Below are positions 27,895-36,718 of a DNA stretch of 64,000 nt, one piece after another. The first letter of the stretch is position 1, and each line of letters starts with the position of its first letter. Below the pieces are notes generated by a model that saw only the letters and a program-made list of their open reading frames with translations, was not told the DNA's origin and did no database searches. The stretch lies in the NCBI RefSeq assembly GCF_004341945.1, contig NZ_SMBP01000003.1, positions 62,001-126,000 of the forward strand, read 5' to 3'. This stretch comes from Longicatena caecimuris. Its GTDB lineage: Bacteria > Bacillota_I > Bacilli_A > Erysipelotrichales > Erysipelotrichaceae. A program made the position numbers and the translations under genes.

Positions 27895-28614
27895 ATGATT
27901 GATGTAAAAAACTTGCGAAAGTCTTATCAGACGCAGGATAAAACCGTTGAAATCTTGAAAGGTATCAATATTCATGTAAATCCCGGTGATTTTATGATCA
28001 TCATGGGGGAAAGCGGCAGTGGAAAGACGACCTTTCTGAACTGTGTTTCCGGTTTTGATACGATTGATGAGGGAAGCATTGAAATTGGTGGCACAAAGCT
28101 AAATGAAATCAAAGGCAAAGCGTTAGAACAATTGCGCTTGCATCAGTTTGGTTTTATCTTTCAGGACAATTATTTGATCGATAATCTGACGATCTTAGAA
28201 AATGTAGCGATTACACGCTTGCAATACGATGCGAAAGCGTATGATAAAGCAATGGAACTATTGAAGAAGGTGCATATTGACCATTTAAAGGATAACTATC
28301 CATCTCAGGTATCCGGAGGAGAAAAACAGCGTTGTGCAATTGCCAGAGCCTTGGTAAATGAACCAAAGATCTTATTTGCGGATGAACCAACCGCAGCCTT
28401 GGATCGACAGACTGCTGATGAAATCATGAACATCCTAAGTGAACTGAATAAACAAGGACAAACGATCTTGATGGTAACCCATAGTCCGCGAATTGCCGCA
28501 TATGGAACAAGAATGGTGTTTGTGGAAAGTGGGGTATTTGAATGCGATGAAGCCTTTACCGGTGATGATCTAGAAGCTAACTATCAGCGAGTGATGGAAA
28601 TCACGGAGCGCTAA
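27895..28614 (+). CDS. ABC transporter ATPase 2 (MacB/LolD type)
   Basis: A 239-residue ATPase with the same Walker A, Q-loop, signature, Walker B and H-loop as ATPase 1. I count three differences: Ile17 to Thr, and Glu to Asp plus Ile to Met in the segment YDAKAYDKAMELLKK. The DNA also differs at scattered silent sites. Such high identity between genes inside an operon whose permeases are far more diverged indicates recent duplication or gene conversion. The ATG at 27895 follows GAAGGGTGAACAGT. Confidence 0.95.
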   Translation: MIDVKNLRKSYQTQDKTVEILKGINIHVNPGDFMIIMGESGSGKTTFLNCVSGFDTIDEGSIEIGGTKLNEIKGKALEQLRLHQFGFIFQDNYLIDNLTILENVAITRLQYDAKAYDKAMELLKKVHIDHLKDNYPSQVSGGEKQRCAIARALVNEPKILFADEPTAALDRQTADEIMNILSELNKQGQTILMVTHSPRIAAYGTRMVFVESGVFECDEAFTGDDLEANYQRVMEITER

Positions 28615-28653
28615 GCTTATGAAACTTGTATATAAAACCTTGCATAAGAAACA
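27895..28653 (+). repeat. Long direct repeat, copy 2
   Basis: Partner of 24694-25452. Both copies end in GCTTATGAAACTTGTATA and then diverge inside the permease genes about 35 bases after the start codon. Confidence 0.92.
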
Positions 28654-31105
28654 AGCTTTCCTGCATGCTATGCTGATACTGCTGCTCTTTCTTTCCCTAT
28701 TATCTTTGCAAATCACCTTTACAGTGTTTACAAAAGGGCAAAATATGGCAGAACGTATCGATAAGATGGATGTTGCCACGACCAATATCTTTTATAAAGA
28801 ATATGATGATGAAATCAAGGATTTTTTGCAAGAGTATAAAGAAGATGGCAACTTAGACTTCACTTATGAAGAAAGTTTGGTATGGCCGTATGGCGTTTTT
28901 TCAACAAGCTGGATGCAAGAAACATCTCCTATCTATTTAGAAGGATTCGTGAAAAGCGATGCGCATTATCCGTTATTAGAAGGTAAGCCCTTAAAAGATT
29001 TAAAGGGGCATGAAATCGGGGTCATGGAAAGCTATGCACGTTCTTTACGAAAACAGGGCATTGAACCTTTAGGACATGAGATTGAAATTACTGGATCCTT
29101 CCAAGAAAAAGAAAAATTTACGATAACAAGTGTTTTTGATTATCCTAATTACGATGATGGCTATGCCAATCAAAAGAATAGTAAAGCTATTCAGGATTAT
29201 CAGATTACCAGACGTGCCGTAGGTATCGTTAATGAGAAAACCATAGAACAAATAAACGGTCATTATGTGAAAACGTATGGTCTTGAAAAGGCGGCAGGTC
29301 TATATGAACGCATCTTAAAATTGAAAATCAAGGACTATTCAGCACAGAAAGAGTATGCCCTGCGCAGTGATGCGTATAATGATGATCGTACTTCTTCCGC
29401 TCAGATAGATTTTCGTTTACTTGCGGATGAAATTGATGGTAATCATGTACAAGATGGTATCTTCCAATTTGTATCCTTAAGTGTTACCTCTTGCTTGGTG
29501 GTAAGCTGTTTATTTGTTTTGTTTGCCTTTATGAAACGTAAACTGATTGAAGATCGTGAAAAGCTGCATATTCTGATTGCCAATGGGATCATGAAGAAAA
29601 ACATTCAAAAGGCATATGGAATGGAATATGGACAGCTGTTTGCTGCAGCGCTTGGTCTGCTGATTGTTTTTGATATCGTGTTGCAGCTAGTGTTGGCACA
29701 TCAACAAAACTATGTCTTGCGTCTATTATTTTCTTTATCAACGAAAACAGTGTTATATCTTTTGCCGGTTACCATCCTTTTCTTTATCGGATTGCTCGCT
29801 TTGATGCTATGGCAAGTACATGCCTGTTTCCAGGCAAATCTATCCCATGCGATGAAGGCGAAAGACGTGCATATTACAAAACGTACACATCGTATTCGGT
29901 ATCGTTGGCAGAGTCTGCATATGGCATGGCGAGAAGTTTTAACACATCCGTTTTCTTCCATGCGTAATATTCTTTCTTTAGCTATTATCTTTTTAACAAT
30001 CTTGCTGCTGTTTATGACGCAAAGTATTTTATGGCATTTGTATACGCCGGCTACCTTTGGCTTACAATTTGATTATCAGTTGTATAATGGGATAGCTTAT
30101 GATGATTTTATGGAACTGAAAAAGGAATATTTTGATGTCTTTGCGTTTATGGATGAAACAAAGCGTTTTACTAGTATTGATAAGGAATTCATGGTATATG
30201 ATAAAAGCACGCGAGATAGTGTAGAATTTCATTATTATCCAGGCATGCGCATTACCTTGACCGGAAGTTTAAAGCATTTTCTACCGGTAAAAGAGGGTGT
30301 TTATCCGCCACCGGTTGGAGCAGAAGGTGGCGAAACATTGATGGAAAAGATGCGAACTATGGTGCCACGTCGTATTCAACATGATTTTCATCGCTATATC
30401 ATGTATTCTGACTATGTGAAAAAACATCCTGAAGTTGCCAATGACACCTATGCTGAATTCTCACAGGGATGGCGAGTAAATGGATATCCAATCTATGGCT
30501 TTACAGAGTCTATCGTAAATCAAGGCTATGTGGCATTTGCCAGTCGTAACATGAGTCCTTTAGATAGAGAGCATTATCCACAAATGCCTAAGACTATCCT
30601 AAAACTAAAGGACAGCTCACAAAAGCAAGCTTTTGAAGCTGCTTTAAAGGAAAAAGGTATTACCTATGATAGCTATGATACGGTATTACACATCTTGCAG
30701 GAGAATAATAACGATTTGAGTCTGAAATTACGCTATGTCATGATTAGTGTTGCAATGATGGGCGGTTTTGTCTTATTGTTGACTTTGTATGCCAATGTGC
30801 GTGCAGATGAAGCTATGCAAAAGATGAGCAATATTTGTTATACACATATCGGTATGCAAAAAAAGATTCGGCTGCAGCGAGATATCTTATATCAAGGTAT
30901 TATTATTGTAGCAGCTATGATTTTAGCCATTTTCTTATATGGTATTTTACAATATCCTTATTTCCAGGTGTTAGGAGTTTATCTTGGTTTATATGAATTG
31001 CCATCAGGTGCTATCTGGATTCTTCCTGTTTGCCTCGTTATTGTGGTACTGCTATACCTGCTGCTTGTTGTAATAACCAGAAAACGAAAACAACCCAATA
31101 TCTGA
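28619..31105 (+). CDS. FtsX/MacB-type ABC transporter permease 3
   Basis: An 828-residue permease, closest to permease 2: MKLVYKTLHKKQAFLHAML at the start, DFRLLADEIDGN, YTPATFGLQFDYQL, GFTESIVNQGYVAF, and YLGLYELPSGAIWILP near the end. It has eight membrane helices and two large extracellular domains as in the others. It starts 4 bp after ATPase 2 and is the last gene of the cassette. No strong terminator is visible in the 147 bp that follow. An isolated TATAAT at 31181-31186 may start the next gene. Confidence 0.9.
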   Translation: MKLVYKTLHKKQAFLHAMLILLLFLSLLSLQITFTVFTKGQNMAERIDKMDVATTNIFYKEYDDEIKDFLQEYKEDGNLDFTYEESLVWPYGVFSTSWMQETSPIYLEGFVKSDAHYPLLEGKPLKDLKGHEIGVMESYARSLRKQGIEPLGHEIEITGSFQEKEKFTITSVFDYPNYDDGYANQKNSKAIQDYQITRRAVGIVNEKTIEQINGHYVKTYGLEKAAGLYERILKLKIKDYSAQKEYALRSDAYNDDRTSSAQIDFRLLADEIDGNHVQDGIFQFVSLSVTSCLVVSCLFVLFAFMKRKLIEDREKLHILIANGIMKKNIQKAYGMEYGQLFAAALGLLIVFDIVLQLVLAHQQNYVLRLLFSLSTKTVLYLLPVTILFFIGLLALMLWQVHACFQANLSHAMKAKDVHITKRTHRIRYRWQSLHMAWREVLTHPFSSMRNILSLAIIFLTILLLFMTQSILWHLYTPATFGLQFDYQLYNGIAYDDFMELKKEYFDVFAFMDETKRFTSIDKEFMVYDKSTRDSVEFHYYPGMRITLTGSLKHFLPVKEGVYPPPVGAEGGETLMEKMRTMVPRRIQHDFHRYIMYSDYVKKHPEVANDTYAEFSQGWRVNGYPIYGFTESIVNQGYVAFASRNMSPLDREHYPQMPKTILKLKDSSQKQAFEAALKEKGITYDSYDTVLHILQENNNDLSLKLRYVMISVAMMGGFVLLLTLYANVRADEAMQKMSNICYTHIGMQKKIRLQRDILYQGIIIVAAMILAIFLYGILQYPYFQVLGVYLGLYELPSGAIWILPVCLVIVVLLYLLLVVITRKRKQPNI

Positions 31106-31252
31106 TGGTGTAAGATAGGTATTTCATAGTATGATGAGGAAATCTGTTTACTGTAGCTATTGCGTAACGATTTTCTCTTTTATAATAGAAGTATATTTTT
31201 AATTGCAAAGTATGTAATGCCCGATGTTAGGAAATGAAAGAAGGTAAATAAA

Positions 31253-31873
31253 GTGGATGAGAGCATAAAGAAAACCTGTAAGAAGTTGAACTTAAGTAAG
31301 CTAAACTATATAAAGTGTATATGCAGATTTACGAAAGATACAATTAATTCCGCAAAAAAGGATATTAAAGACAATCTTGATATTGGTAATGATAAAAAAC
31401 GTGTATGGGCTTTGTTTGGAAAAGATGGAAAAGATGGAAAATATTGGTACTGTTTAGAAGTCGGTTCCAGCAATAACATACAAACAGAAATACTATCAAA
31501 TCTACAGAGTATGCAGCAAGAGCCAAAAGCGGTATGGAAAGGTGCTTATTTTCATAAGGATGAAAAATTGTTTGCATTCCAAACCTACATGGATAGAGCC
31601 AGTTGTAAATATCGTGGCATGTTACAGCTATGTGAGGAATTTTGTTGGTGTGAAATTGATATCGATTCCTATGTGGGTGCTAATCAGCTACCTGAAGATA
31701 TGGAAAGCAACGATATCAACGATCATTTAGAAAATTATGTAGAAGCAAAATTTGCCTATGATACAAAGGCTCTATTTTGGAATCCTTCTCCTGCAACAAA
31801 CGGTAATAAAGAAAAAGCAATCCTACAGGAATTAGAGAAAGTAGAGAAGTTAAAGATGGCACAAAAAGGTTAG
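31253..31873 (+). CDS. Hypothetical protein, 206 residues
   Basis: I do not recognise this protein. It is soluble, Lys-rich and cysteine-rich. The middle contains KRVWALFGKDGKDGKYWYCLEVGSSNNIQTEI, which faintly recalls the GIY-YIG nuclease start (aromatic-rich strand, then VGSSNNI), but the required Arg and Glu cannot be placed with confidence. Further on are LQLCEEFCWCEIDID and a C-terminal Lys/Glu helix. It starts with GTG at 31253 after AAGAAGG. It stands alone between the ABC cassette and an AT-rich non-coding stretch, a typical place for acquired genes. Confidence 0.55.
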   Translation: MDESIKKTCKKLNLSKLNYIKCICRFTKDTINSAKKDIKDNLDIGNDKKRVWALFGKDGKDGKYWYCLEVGSSNNIQTEILSNLQSMQQEPKAVWKGAYFHKDEKLFAFQTYMDRASCKYRGMLQLCEEFCWCEIDIDSYVGANQLPEDMESNDINDHLENYVEAKFAYDTKALFWNPSPATNGNKEKAILQELEKVEKLKMAQKG

Positions 31874-32306
31874 TTTTGCTAACTTATTATGAAATATATA
31901 AATTTAATTCGTTAATGATCGTATATTGTTAGTGATTCAGCTAATGATTTACGATTGTTAGTTATATAGCTAATAAATACTGAAAATAAGTAAATATCAA
32001 CAATTTGCAGAATATTATTTATTAGAAACTTTATGAAGCATAATTCGTTTTTTGATTCATGAATTTAAAATGGAAGATCATGAGTTTTAAAGAATTAAAA
32101 GGATACAGTATGAGCGGCTGATAATTAGTTAAGTGCATCCGTGCGATATCTGGATCATAAGGAAAAGATAGAAACTGCTACATTCCTTTGTTTCTTCTTC
32201 TAAATTACGCGCATCATGAAAATAATCAAAAAATTCCTTTCATGAGGTGACGAATGAATGCCTTCTATGGTACTATTATATGGCTTATAGAGATGGAGGC
32301 GTTATT
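31874..32306. other. 433-bp AT-rich non-coding region
   Basis: No supported gene. It contains a short direct repeat (period 29) at 31925-31982 in which TTGTTAGT..AT..AGCTAAT occurs twice. Close to 32268-32279 a TATGGTACTATTATA stretch looks like an extended -10 for the ygiQ gene. A GTG-started reading frame from 32247 simply extends the ygiQ frame and lacks its own logic. Confidence 0.5.
31925..31982 (+). repeat. Two tandem 29-bp repeat units
   Basis: The unit ATTGTTAGT(G/T)AT(TC/AT)AGCTAAT recurs with a period of 29 bp, and each unit has partial dyad symmetry (TTAG...CTAA). Only two clear copies. Confidence 0.5.
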
Positions 32307-34208
32307 ATGGCTTTTTTACCAACAACACGCGAGGAAATGCTGGAACAGGGATATGAACAAGTAGATTTTGTTTATGTTAATGGGGATGCTTATGTGGACC
32401 ATCCTTCCTTTGGTTGTGCCATCATTACCAGAGTTTTACAGGCGTATGGCTATAGCTGTGCAATCTTAGCTCAACCGGATTGGCATAAGGATGAAGAATT
32501 TTTACAATTTGGAGAACCACGGTTAGGTTTTCTAGTATCTGCCGGCAATATTGATTCTATGGTGAATCACTATTCTGTAAATAAACGCCGCCGTGATCAT
32601 GATTCTTATAGTGATGATGGTGTCATGGGAAAACGCCCGGATCGCCCTACGATCGTATACACTCAAATCTTGAAACGACTGTTTCCACATAAACCGGTAT
32701 TGATTGGTGGCATTGAGGCTAGCTTACGGCGCCTATCGCATTATGATTATTGGGATGATGCTGTACGACGCAGTATTCTGATGGATTCACAGGCAGATCT
32801 ATTGATGTATGGCATGGGAGAAAATACGATTGTTGAGGTTGCGGATGCATTGGCAAGTGGCTTAGCAGCAAAGGATCTATGTTATATACGCGGTACTTGC
32901 TGGAAAACCAAAAGTCTAGAGTATTTGAGTGATTATATCTTGTTGCCCAGCTATGAGGAAGTAAAAGCGGATAAGCGCACTTATGCCAAGAGTTTTCATA
33001 TCCAGCATGAAAATATTGATGCCATTGCGGCAAGTGTATTGGTAGAGCCTTATGATGGTTGGTATGTCGTACAAAATCAACCACCATTGCCATTGACACA
33101 GGAAGAGATGGACTTTACCTATTCCTTGCCATATGAACGCACCTTCCATCCAAAATATCATTATATCCCGGCAATTGAAGAAGTGCAGTTTTCCATCGTA
33201 TCTAATCGTGGCTGCTTTGGCTCCTGTGCTTTCTGTGCCATCACCCATCATCAGGGACGTGTAATTTCTACACGTAGTAAGGAAAGCATTGTCGAAGAAG
33301 CAAAACGCATAACCGAGATGCCGAATTTCAAGGGGTATATTCATGATGTAGGAGGGCCTACAGCTAATTTCTCACGAGAAGCTTGTGATAAGCAGCGAGA
33401 ATTTGGGGCCTGTAAGAAACGAGAATGTTTATTTCCAAAGCCTTGTGGCAACATGGTAGTGGATCACAGTCGTTATTTGGATATCTTGCGTTCCGTTCGT
33501 GAATTACCTAAAATTAAGAAAGTTTTTATTCGTTCTGGTATTCGTTATGATTATTTGATGCAGGATAAGAATGATGAGTTCTTTGATGAATTGGTAAAAT
33601 ATCATATCAGCGGACAGTTGAAGGTAGCTCCTGAACATATCAATGCGGCTGTGTTAGATAAAATGGGAAAACCACGCAAGGAGCTCTATTTAAAATTTGT
33701 TGAAAAATTTAAAGAGAAGAATGAACAGTTCCATATGGATCAATATATTGTGCCTTATTTGATGAGTTCACATCCAGGCAGTGATTTACAGGCAGCCATA
33801 GAATTGGCTTGTTATTTAAAGAAGATCCATTATACACCGAAACAGGTACAAGATTTCTATCCAACACCGGGGACACCGGCTACTTGTATGTATTACACCG
33901 GTTTGGATCCTAAGACGATGCGTCCTGTTTATGTAGCGAAGACTTGGGAAGAAAAAGCAATGCAGCGTGCCTTGATGCAATTTACATATCCACAAAATTA
34001 TGATCTGGTGTACAAAGCATTAAAAAAAGCAGGAAGAGAAGATTTGATTGGCAATGGTCCAAAGTGTTTGATCTCATATCGTCGTCCATCCGCTAATAAT
34101 TTTTCACACAAACAAGCAAAAGGGAAAGATAAGACTATGAATAAAAAGAATGTAGGAACAAAGAAAAGGACAAACGCACATAAAAGAGAAAGGAATGCGC
34201 AGCGATGA
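32307..34208 (+). CDS. YgiQ-family radical SAM protein
   Basis: A 633-residue protein with an N-terminal B12-binding-like region and a radical SAM core. The iron-sulfur motif is CFGSCAFCAITHHQGR (CxxxCxxC). Typical family blocks are RPTIVYTQ, PVLIGGIEASLRRLSHYDYWDD, VKVAPEHI-like LKVAPEHINAAVLDKMGKP, and DFYPTPGTPATCMYYTG. The reaction of YgiQ is not established. The ATG at 32307 is chosen since GGAGG lies seven bases before it. The last 30 residues are Lys/Arg/Asn-rich and probably disordered. The stop overlaps the lrgA start by ATGA. Confidence 0.92.
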   Translation: MAFLPTTREEMLEQGYEQVDFVYVNGDAYVDHPSFGCAIITRVLQAYGYSCAILAQPDWHKDEEFLQFGEPRLGFLVSAGNIDSMVNHYSVNKRRRDHDSYSDDGVMGKRPDRPTIVYTQILKRLFPHKPVLIGGIEASLRRLSHYDYWDDAVRRSILMDSQADLLMYGMGENTIVEVADALASGLAAKDLCYIRGTCWKTKSLEYLSDYILLPSYEEVKADKRTYAKSFHIQHENIDAIAASVLVEPYDGWYVVQNQPPLPLTQEEMDFTYSLPYERTFHPKYHYIPAIEEVQFSIVSNRGCFGSCAFCAITHHQGRVISTRSKESIVEEAKRITEMPNFKGYIHDVGGPTANFSREACDKQREFGACKKRECLFPKPCGNMVVDHSRYLDILRSVRELPKIKKVFIRSGIRYDYLMQDKNDEFFDELVKYHISGQLKVAPEHINAAVLDKMGKPRKELYLKFVEKFKEKNEQFHMDQYIVPYLMSSHPGSDLQAAIELACYLKKIHYTPKQVQDFYPTPGTPATCMYYTGLDPKTMRPVYVAKTWEEKAMQRALMQFTYPQNYDLVYKALKKAGREDLIGNGPKCLISYRRPSANNFSHKQAKGKDKTMNKKNVGTKKRTNAHKRERNAQR

Positions 34209-34564
34209 AATTGTTTCGTGAAATTATCATCATCTTTGGCATTAGCTATATTGGAGAATGTCTGTCTACGCTTTTACATTTACCCTTGCCAGGTAGTCTG
34301 GTAGGAATGCTGTTACTGTTGTTACTGTTGTCTTTTCGTATTCTGCGGCTGGATATGATCGCAACAGTTTCGGATTTTTTGTTAGGACATCTACCATTTT
34401 TCTTTATTCCGGCTGGTGTTGCTTTGATGGCAAAATTTTATCATATCGCCGATATTTGGATTCCAATCCTCTTAATCTGCATGGTGACTACAGTGATTAC
34501 GATGGGGTTGAGTGGATGGAGCATGCAACAGGTGATGGAGAAATGGGGGAAAAAGCATGGATGA
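34205..34564 (+). CDS. lrgA: CidA/LrgA-family holin-like membrane protein
   Basis: A 119-residue protein with four helices. The family motifs are GECLSTLLHLPLPGSLVGMLLLLLLL and LPFFFIPAGVALMAKF. LrgA/CidA proteins resemble phage holins and affect murein hydrolase activity, cell lysis and, in some species, transport of pyruvate or other small acids. The ATG overlaps the ygiQ stop (ATGA), so expression is tied to that gene. The lrgB start lies within its last codons. Confidence 0.9.
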   Translation: MKLFREIIIIFGISYIGECLSTLLHLPLPGSLVGMLLLLLLLSFRILRLDMIATVSDFLLGHLPFFFIPAGVALMAKFYHIADIWIPILLICMVTTVITMGLSGWSMQQVMEKWGKKHG

Positions 34565-35258
34565 ACTTATCAATACCCCTATGTTTGGCATCTTATTGTC
34601 ATTGCTTGCTTTTGAAATAGGGTTATTTATCCAAAAGAAAACAAAGCTCTTATTTCTGAATCCATTACTGATTGCCATCGCTCTTATCATTATCGTGTTG
34701 CTGATTAGTAACATTCCATTAGAAAGCTATCAGCTTGGTGGCGATATTATCAATCTGTTTTTAGGACCGGCGACAGTTGTTTTAGCGGTTCCTTTGTATC
34801 AACAGTTACATAATCTGAAAAATTATTTTGTTCCTATCATGATAGGAATTTGTGTGGGGATCTTAGTTGGTATGATTTCAACGATATCTTTATGTCTTTT
34901 AACTCATTTTGATGCTGACATCATTGCTTCTTTAGTTCCTAAATCAATCACAACGCCGATTGGAATTGAAGTAAGTGCACAGCTGGGCGGGATACCTGCT
35001 ATTAGTGTATTGACAATTTTAGTTACTGGGATTTTTGGAGCAGTTGCAGCGGATGTCGTTTTTCGTATTTTTCATATCAAACATCCTGTCGCAAAAGGAA
35101 TTGCTTTGGGAACTAGCGCTCATGCCATTGGAACGACCAAGGCTTTATCGTTAGGCAAAGTAGAGGGTGCGATGAGCTCTTTGGCAATAGGCGTCAGCGG
35201 TATTATCACCGTCATGATAGCTCCGTATGTATGGAATATCGTAATGTCGATTTTATAA
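34557..35258 (+). CDS. lrgB: LrgB/CidB-family membrane protein
   Basis: A 233-residue protein with about seven helices. The motif ALVPKSITTPIGIEVSAQLGG (seen as SLVPKSITTPIGIEVS) and GTSAHAIGTTKALSLGKVEGAMSSLAIG are the LrgB signatures. It is the usual partner of LrgA and overlaps that gene by 8 bp. No LytSR two-component system is seen next to it, which is the usual regulator in staphylococci and Bacillus. Confidence 0.93.
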   Translation: MDELINTPMFGILLSLLAFEIGLFIQKKTKLLFLNPLLIAIALIIIVLLISNIPLESYQLGGDIINLFLGPATVVLAVPLYQQLHNLKNYFVPIMIGICVGILVGMISTISLCLLTHFDADIIASLVPKSITTPIGIEVSAQLGGIPAISVLTILVTGIFGAVAADVVFRIFHIKHPVAKGIALGTSAHAIGTTKALSLGKVEGAMSSLAIGVSGIITVMIAPYVWNIVMSIL

Positions 35259-35261
35259 AAA

Positions 35262-35318
35262 AAAGGAAGTCCATGTTATCATGCAATTTTTTGGATGATC
35301 ATGTTGCTTCCTTTTTTA
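35262..35318. terminator. Terminator after lrgB (usable from both sides)
   Basis: AAAAAAGGAAG pairs with CTTCCTTTTTT; inner CATG/CATG elements extend the stem. It separates lrgB from the converging peptidoglycan-binding gene. Confidence 0.8.
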
Positions 35319-35361
35319 ATGTGTTTTTATATCTTTATCACTATTTTTTCATTATGCTTGC

Positions 35362-36480
35362 TTATGGAGAAATCGCTTTTTCATAGACTTCAAGTTCTTT
35401 GCACATCTGCTTTATCAGCTGCCATTGTGTCTCATCCAGGATGCCATTGACTGGAAGGCCGAGCAGTCGCTGAAAGCTTTTTATGGCTTGTCTTGTTGTT
35501 TGAGCATCTTCCATAGCACAGTAAGGAATCGTAGGATAATAGGCATGCAAGATGTTCAGCTTTTCTGTTAATGTGTTTAATTGTTCTGTTGCTGCTATGG
35601 ATAGGGGGGTGAACAAAGGCAAAGAGCCAGCAGTATGCTGCATGATGGTAAAAGCAAGCTCATATGCCCATTGTATCGTAAATGGGGTCAAATGATCCAT
35701 GCAAGGAAGATGCCAATACCTGTGGAAGGCAAGAAGTGCTTCCATGCTGTCATGGTTCCATTGACCATTCTGCTTAGCGATGATAGGCAATGCCTGGTGA
35801 AAGCTGGATATGATATGGTATTGTTGTTGAAACTGTAATCGATAGGTTTTTTTCTGCTCATCAGATAGAGCAGTAATAGGATTTTTTTGATTACTATAAG
35901 CATTAAAATAGTGTACGGCTTTTGCTAAAAGGTCAGGATAGAAGCAATAAGTGGCAGTTGCAGCTTTACCACCTTCATCTGTTGTGGAGTCTTGTTCCTG
36001 CAAGCTCAACAGTTTCATAATGGCAGCCTCAAGTTGTTCATCAGATGAGGTAGGATTCATCTTTTCACTTAAAAGGTGCATTAATTTACTGATGACGGGT
36101 TGAAAAACACCGGCAGGGAAACAAGAAACAGGTGGGTCATGGGCAAAGCATAGACAATCTTTTGTCACTTGATGAGTATTGCCTTTTTGGGTATTTGTAC
36201 GCATCAAAGTTAATAGACAACTTCGTTCATTCGCATACAGGATGACTTTTTGCTGTAAATTACGATAGTTTCCTATACGTATATCAACCAGATATTCCAC
36301 GGGGTTTTTACCATCCACATAAAGGGGAATCCAGGAAGTCATACCATAAGCATCACTTAACAGAAAATCTTCAAATACCAGAATGTTTTGTTGTTTGCGA
36401 TAAATACGTATGCAGGCTTGGGCAACAGGTGAAAAGGTTTCCTGTGTCATGACATGAACTTGTAAATATGCGGTTGCGAT
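35362..36480 (-). CDS. Peptidoglycan-binding-domain protein with probable AUC start
   Basis: The C-terminal 60 residues are a PG_binding_1 domain (TTRQAIKSFQRLLGLPVNGILDETQWQLIKQ). The rest is a large domain found in clostridial spore or cell-wall proteins but of unknown action. A conventional ATG exists at 36450 but has no ribosome-binding site. GGGGAGG (36488-36494) lies seven bases upstream of an in-frame ATC at 36478-36480. Translation from there adds ATAYLQVHVMT..., which completes the beta-strand start (xxYLQVxVxTxExxxPVxxAxIRI) common in such proteins. I therefore place the start at the ATC (372 residues) and flag it as noncanonical. No signal peptide is seen. Confidence 0.68.
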   Translation of the reverse strand: MATAYLQVHVMTQETFSPVAQACIRIYRKQQNILVFEDFLLSDAYGMTSWIPLYVDGKNPVEYLVDIRIGNYRNLQQKVILYANERSCLLTLMRTNTQKGNTHQVTKDCLCFAHDPPVSCFPAGVFQPVISKLMHLLSEKMNPTSSDEQLEAAIMKLLSLQEQDSTTDEGGKAATATYCFYPDLLAKAVHYFNAYSNQKNPITALSDEQKKTYRLQFQQQYHIISSFHQALPIIAKQNGQWNHDSMEALLAFHRYWHLPCMDHLTPFTIQWAYELAFTIMQHTAGSLPLFTPLSIAATEQLNTLTEKLNILHAYYPTIPYCAMEDAQTTRQAIKSFQRLLGLPVNGILDETQWQLIKQMCKELEVYEKAISP

Positions 36481-36638
36481 TGTTTCACCTCCCCTACATT
36501 ACGGTATGTTTCACTAGACAAAGGGCATGGGTGGAATGCCTAGCAAAAGCAAAAATGGAAGGAAATGGAATGATAACCTTTTCAATATGTGAATTATGTG
36601 AGAAGTATAGAGTTTTGATGTTGAAAACAGCAAAGGTA

Positions 36639-36667
36639 TTGACGTTATAAAAGGCAAGGTGTATATT
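36639..36667 (+). promoter_or_regulatory. Sigma-A promoter of the marR-ftsH operon
   Basis: TTGACG (36639-36644), exactly 17 bp, TATATT (36662-36667). Close to consensus in both boxes. Confidence 0.8.
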
Positions 36668-36679
36668 CATCACATAAAC

Positions 36680-36697
36680 TATTTCATGCGTGAAATA
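36680..36697 (+). promoter_or_regulatory. MarR-type operator candidate
   Basis: TATTTCA-TGCG-TGAAATA, a perfect inverted repeat twelve bases after the -10, over the start of the transcript. Its position between promoter and marR start fits autorepression by the MarR protein. Confidence 0.65.
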
Positions 36698-36718
36698 ATA
36701 GGAAGTGAGGACGCTGTT

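Noticed and set aside
22164-31105. Bce-type bacitracin/antimicrobial-peptide resistance module
   Set aside because: The permeases have two large extracellular domains and about eight helices in tandem FtsX order. BceB has ten helices and one large domain, and no BceRS pair is adjacent.
31253-31873. GIY-YIG endonuclease
   Set aside because: Only a vague likeness around VGSSNNI; the catalytic Arg and Glu cannot be placed, so no function is assigned.
31925-31982. 29-bp repeats as a CRISPR array
   Set aside because: Only two copies, imperfect, contiguous without spacers, and no cas genes nearby.
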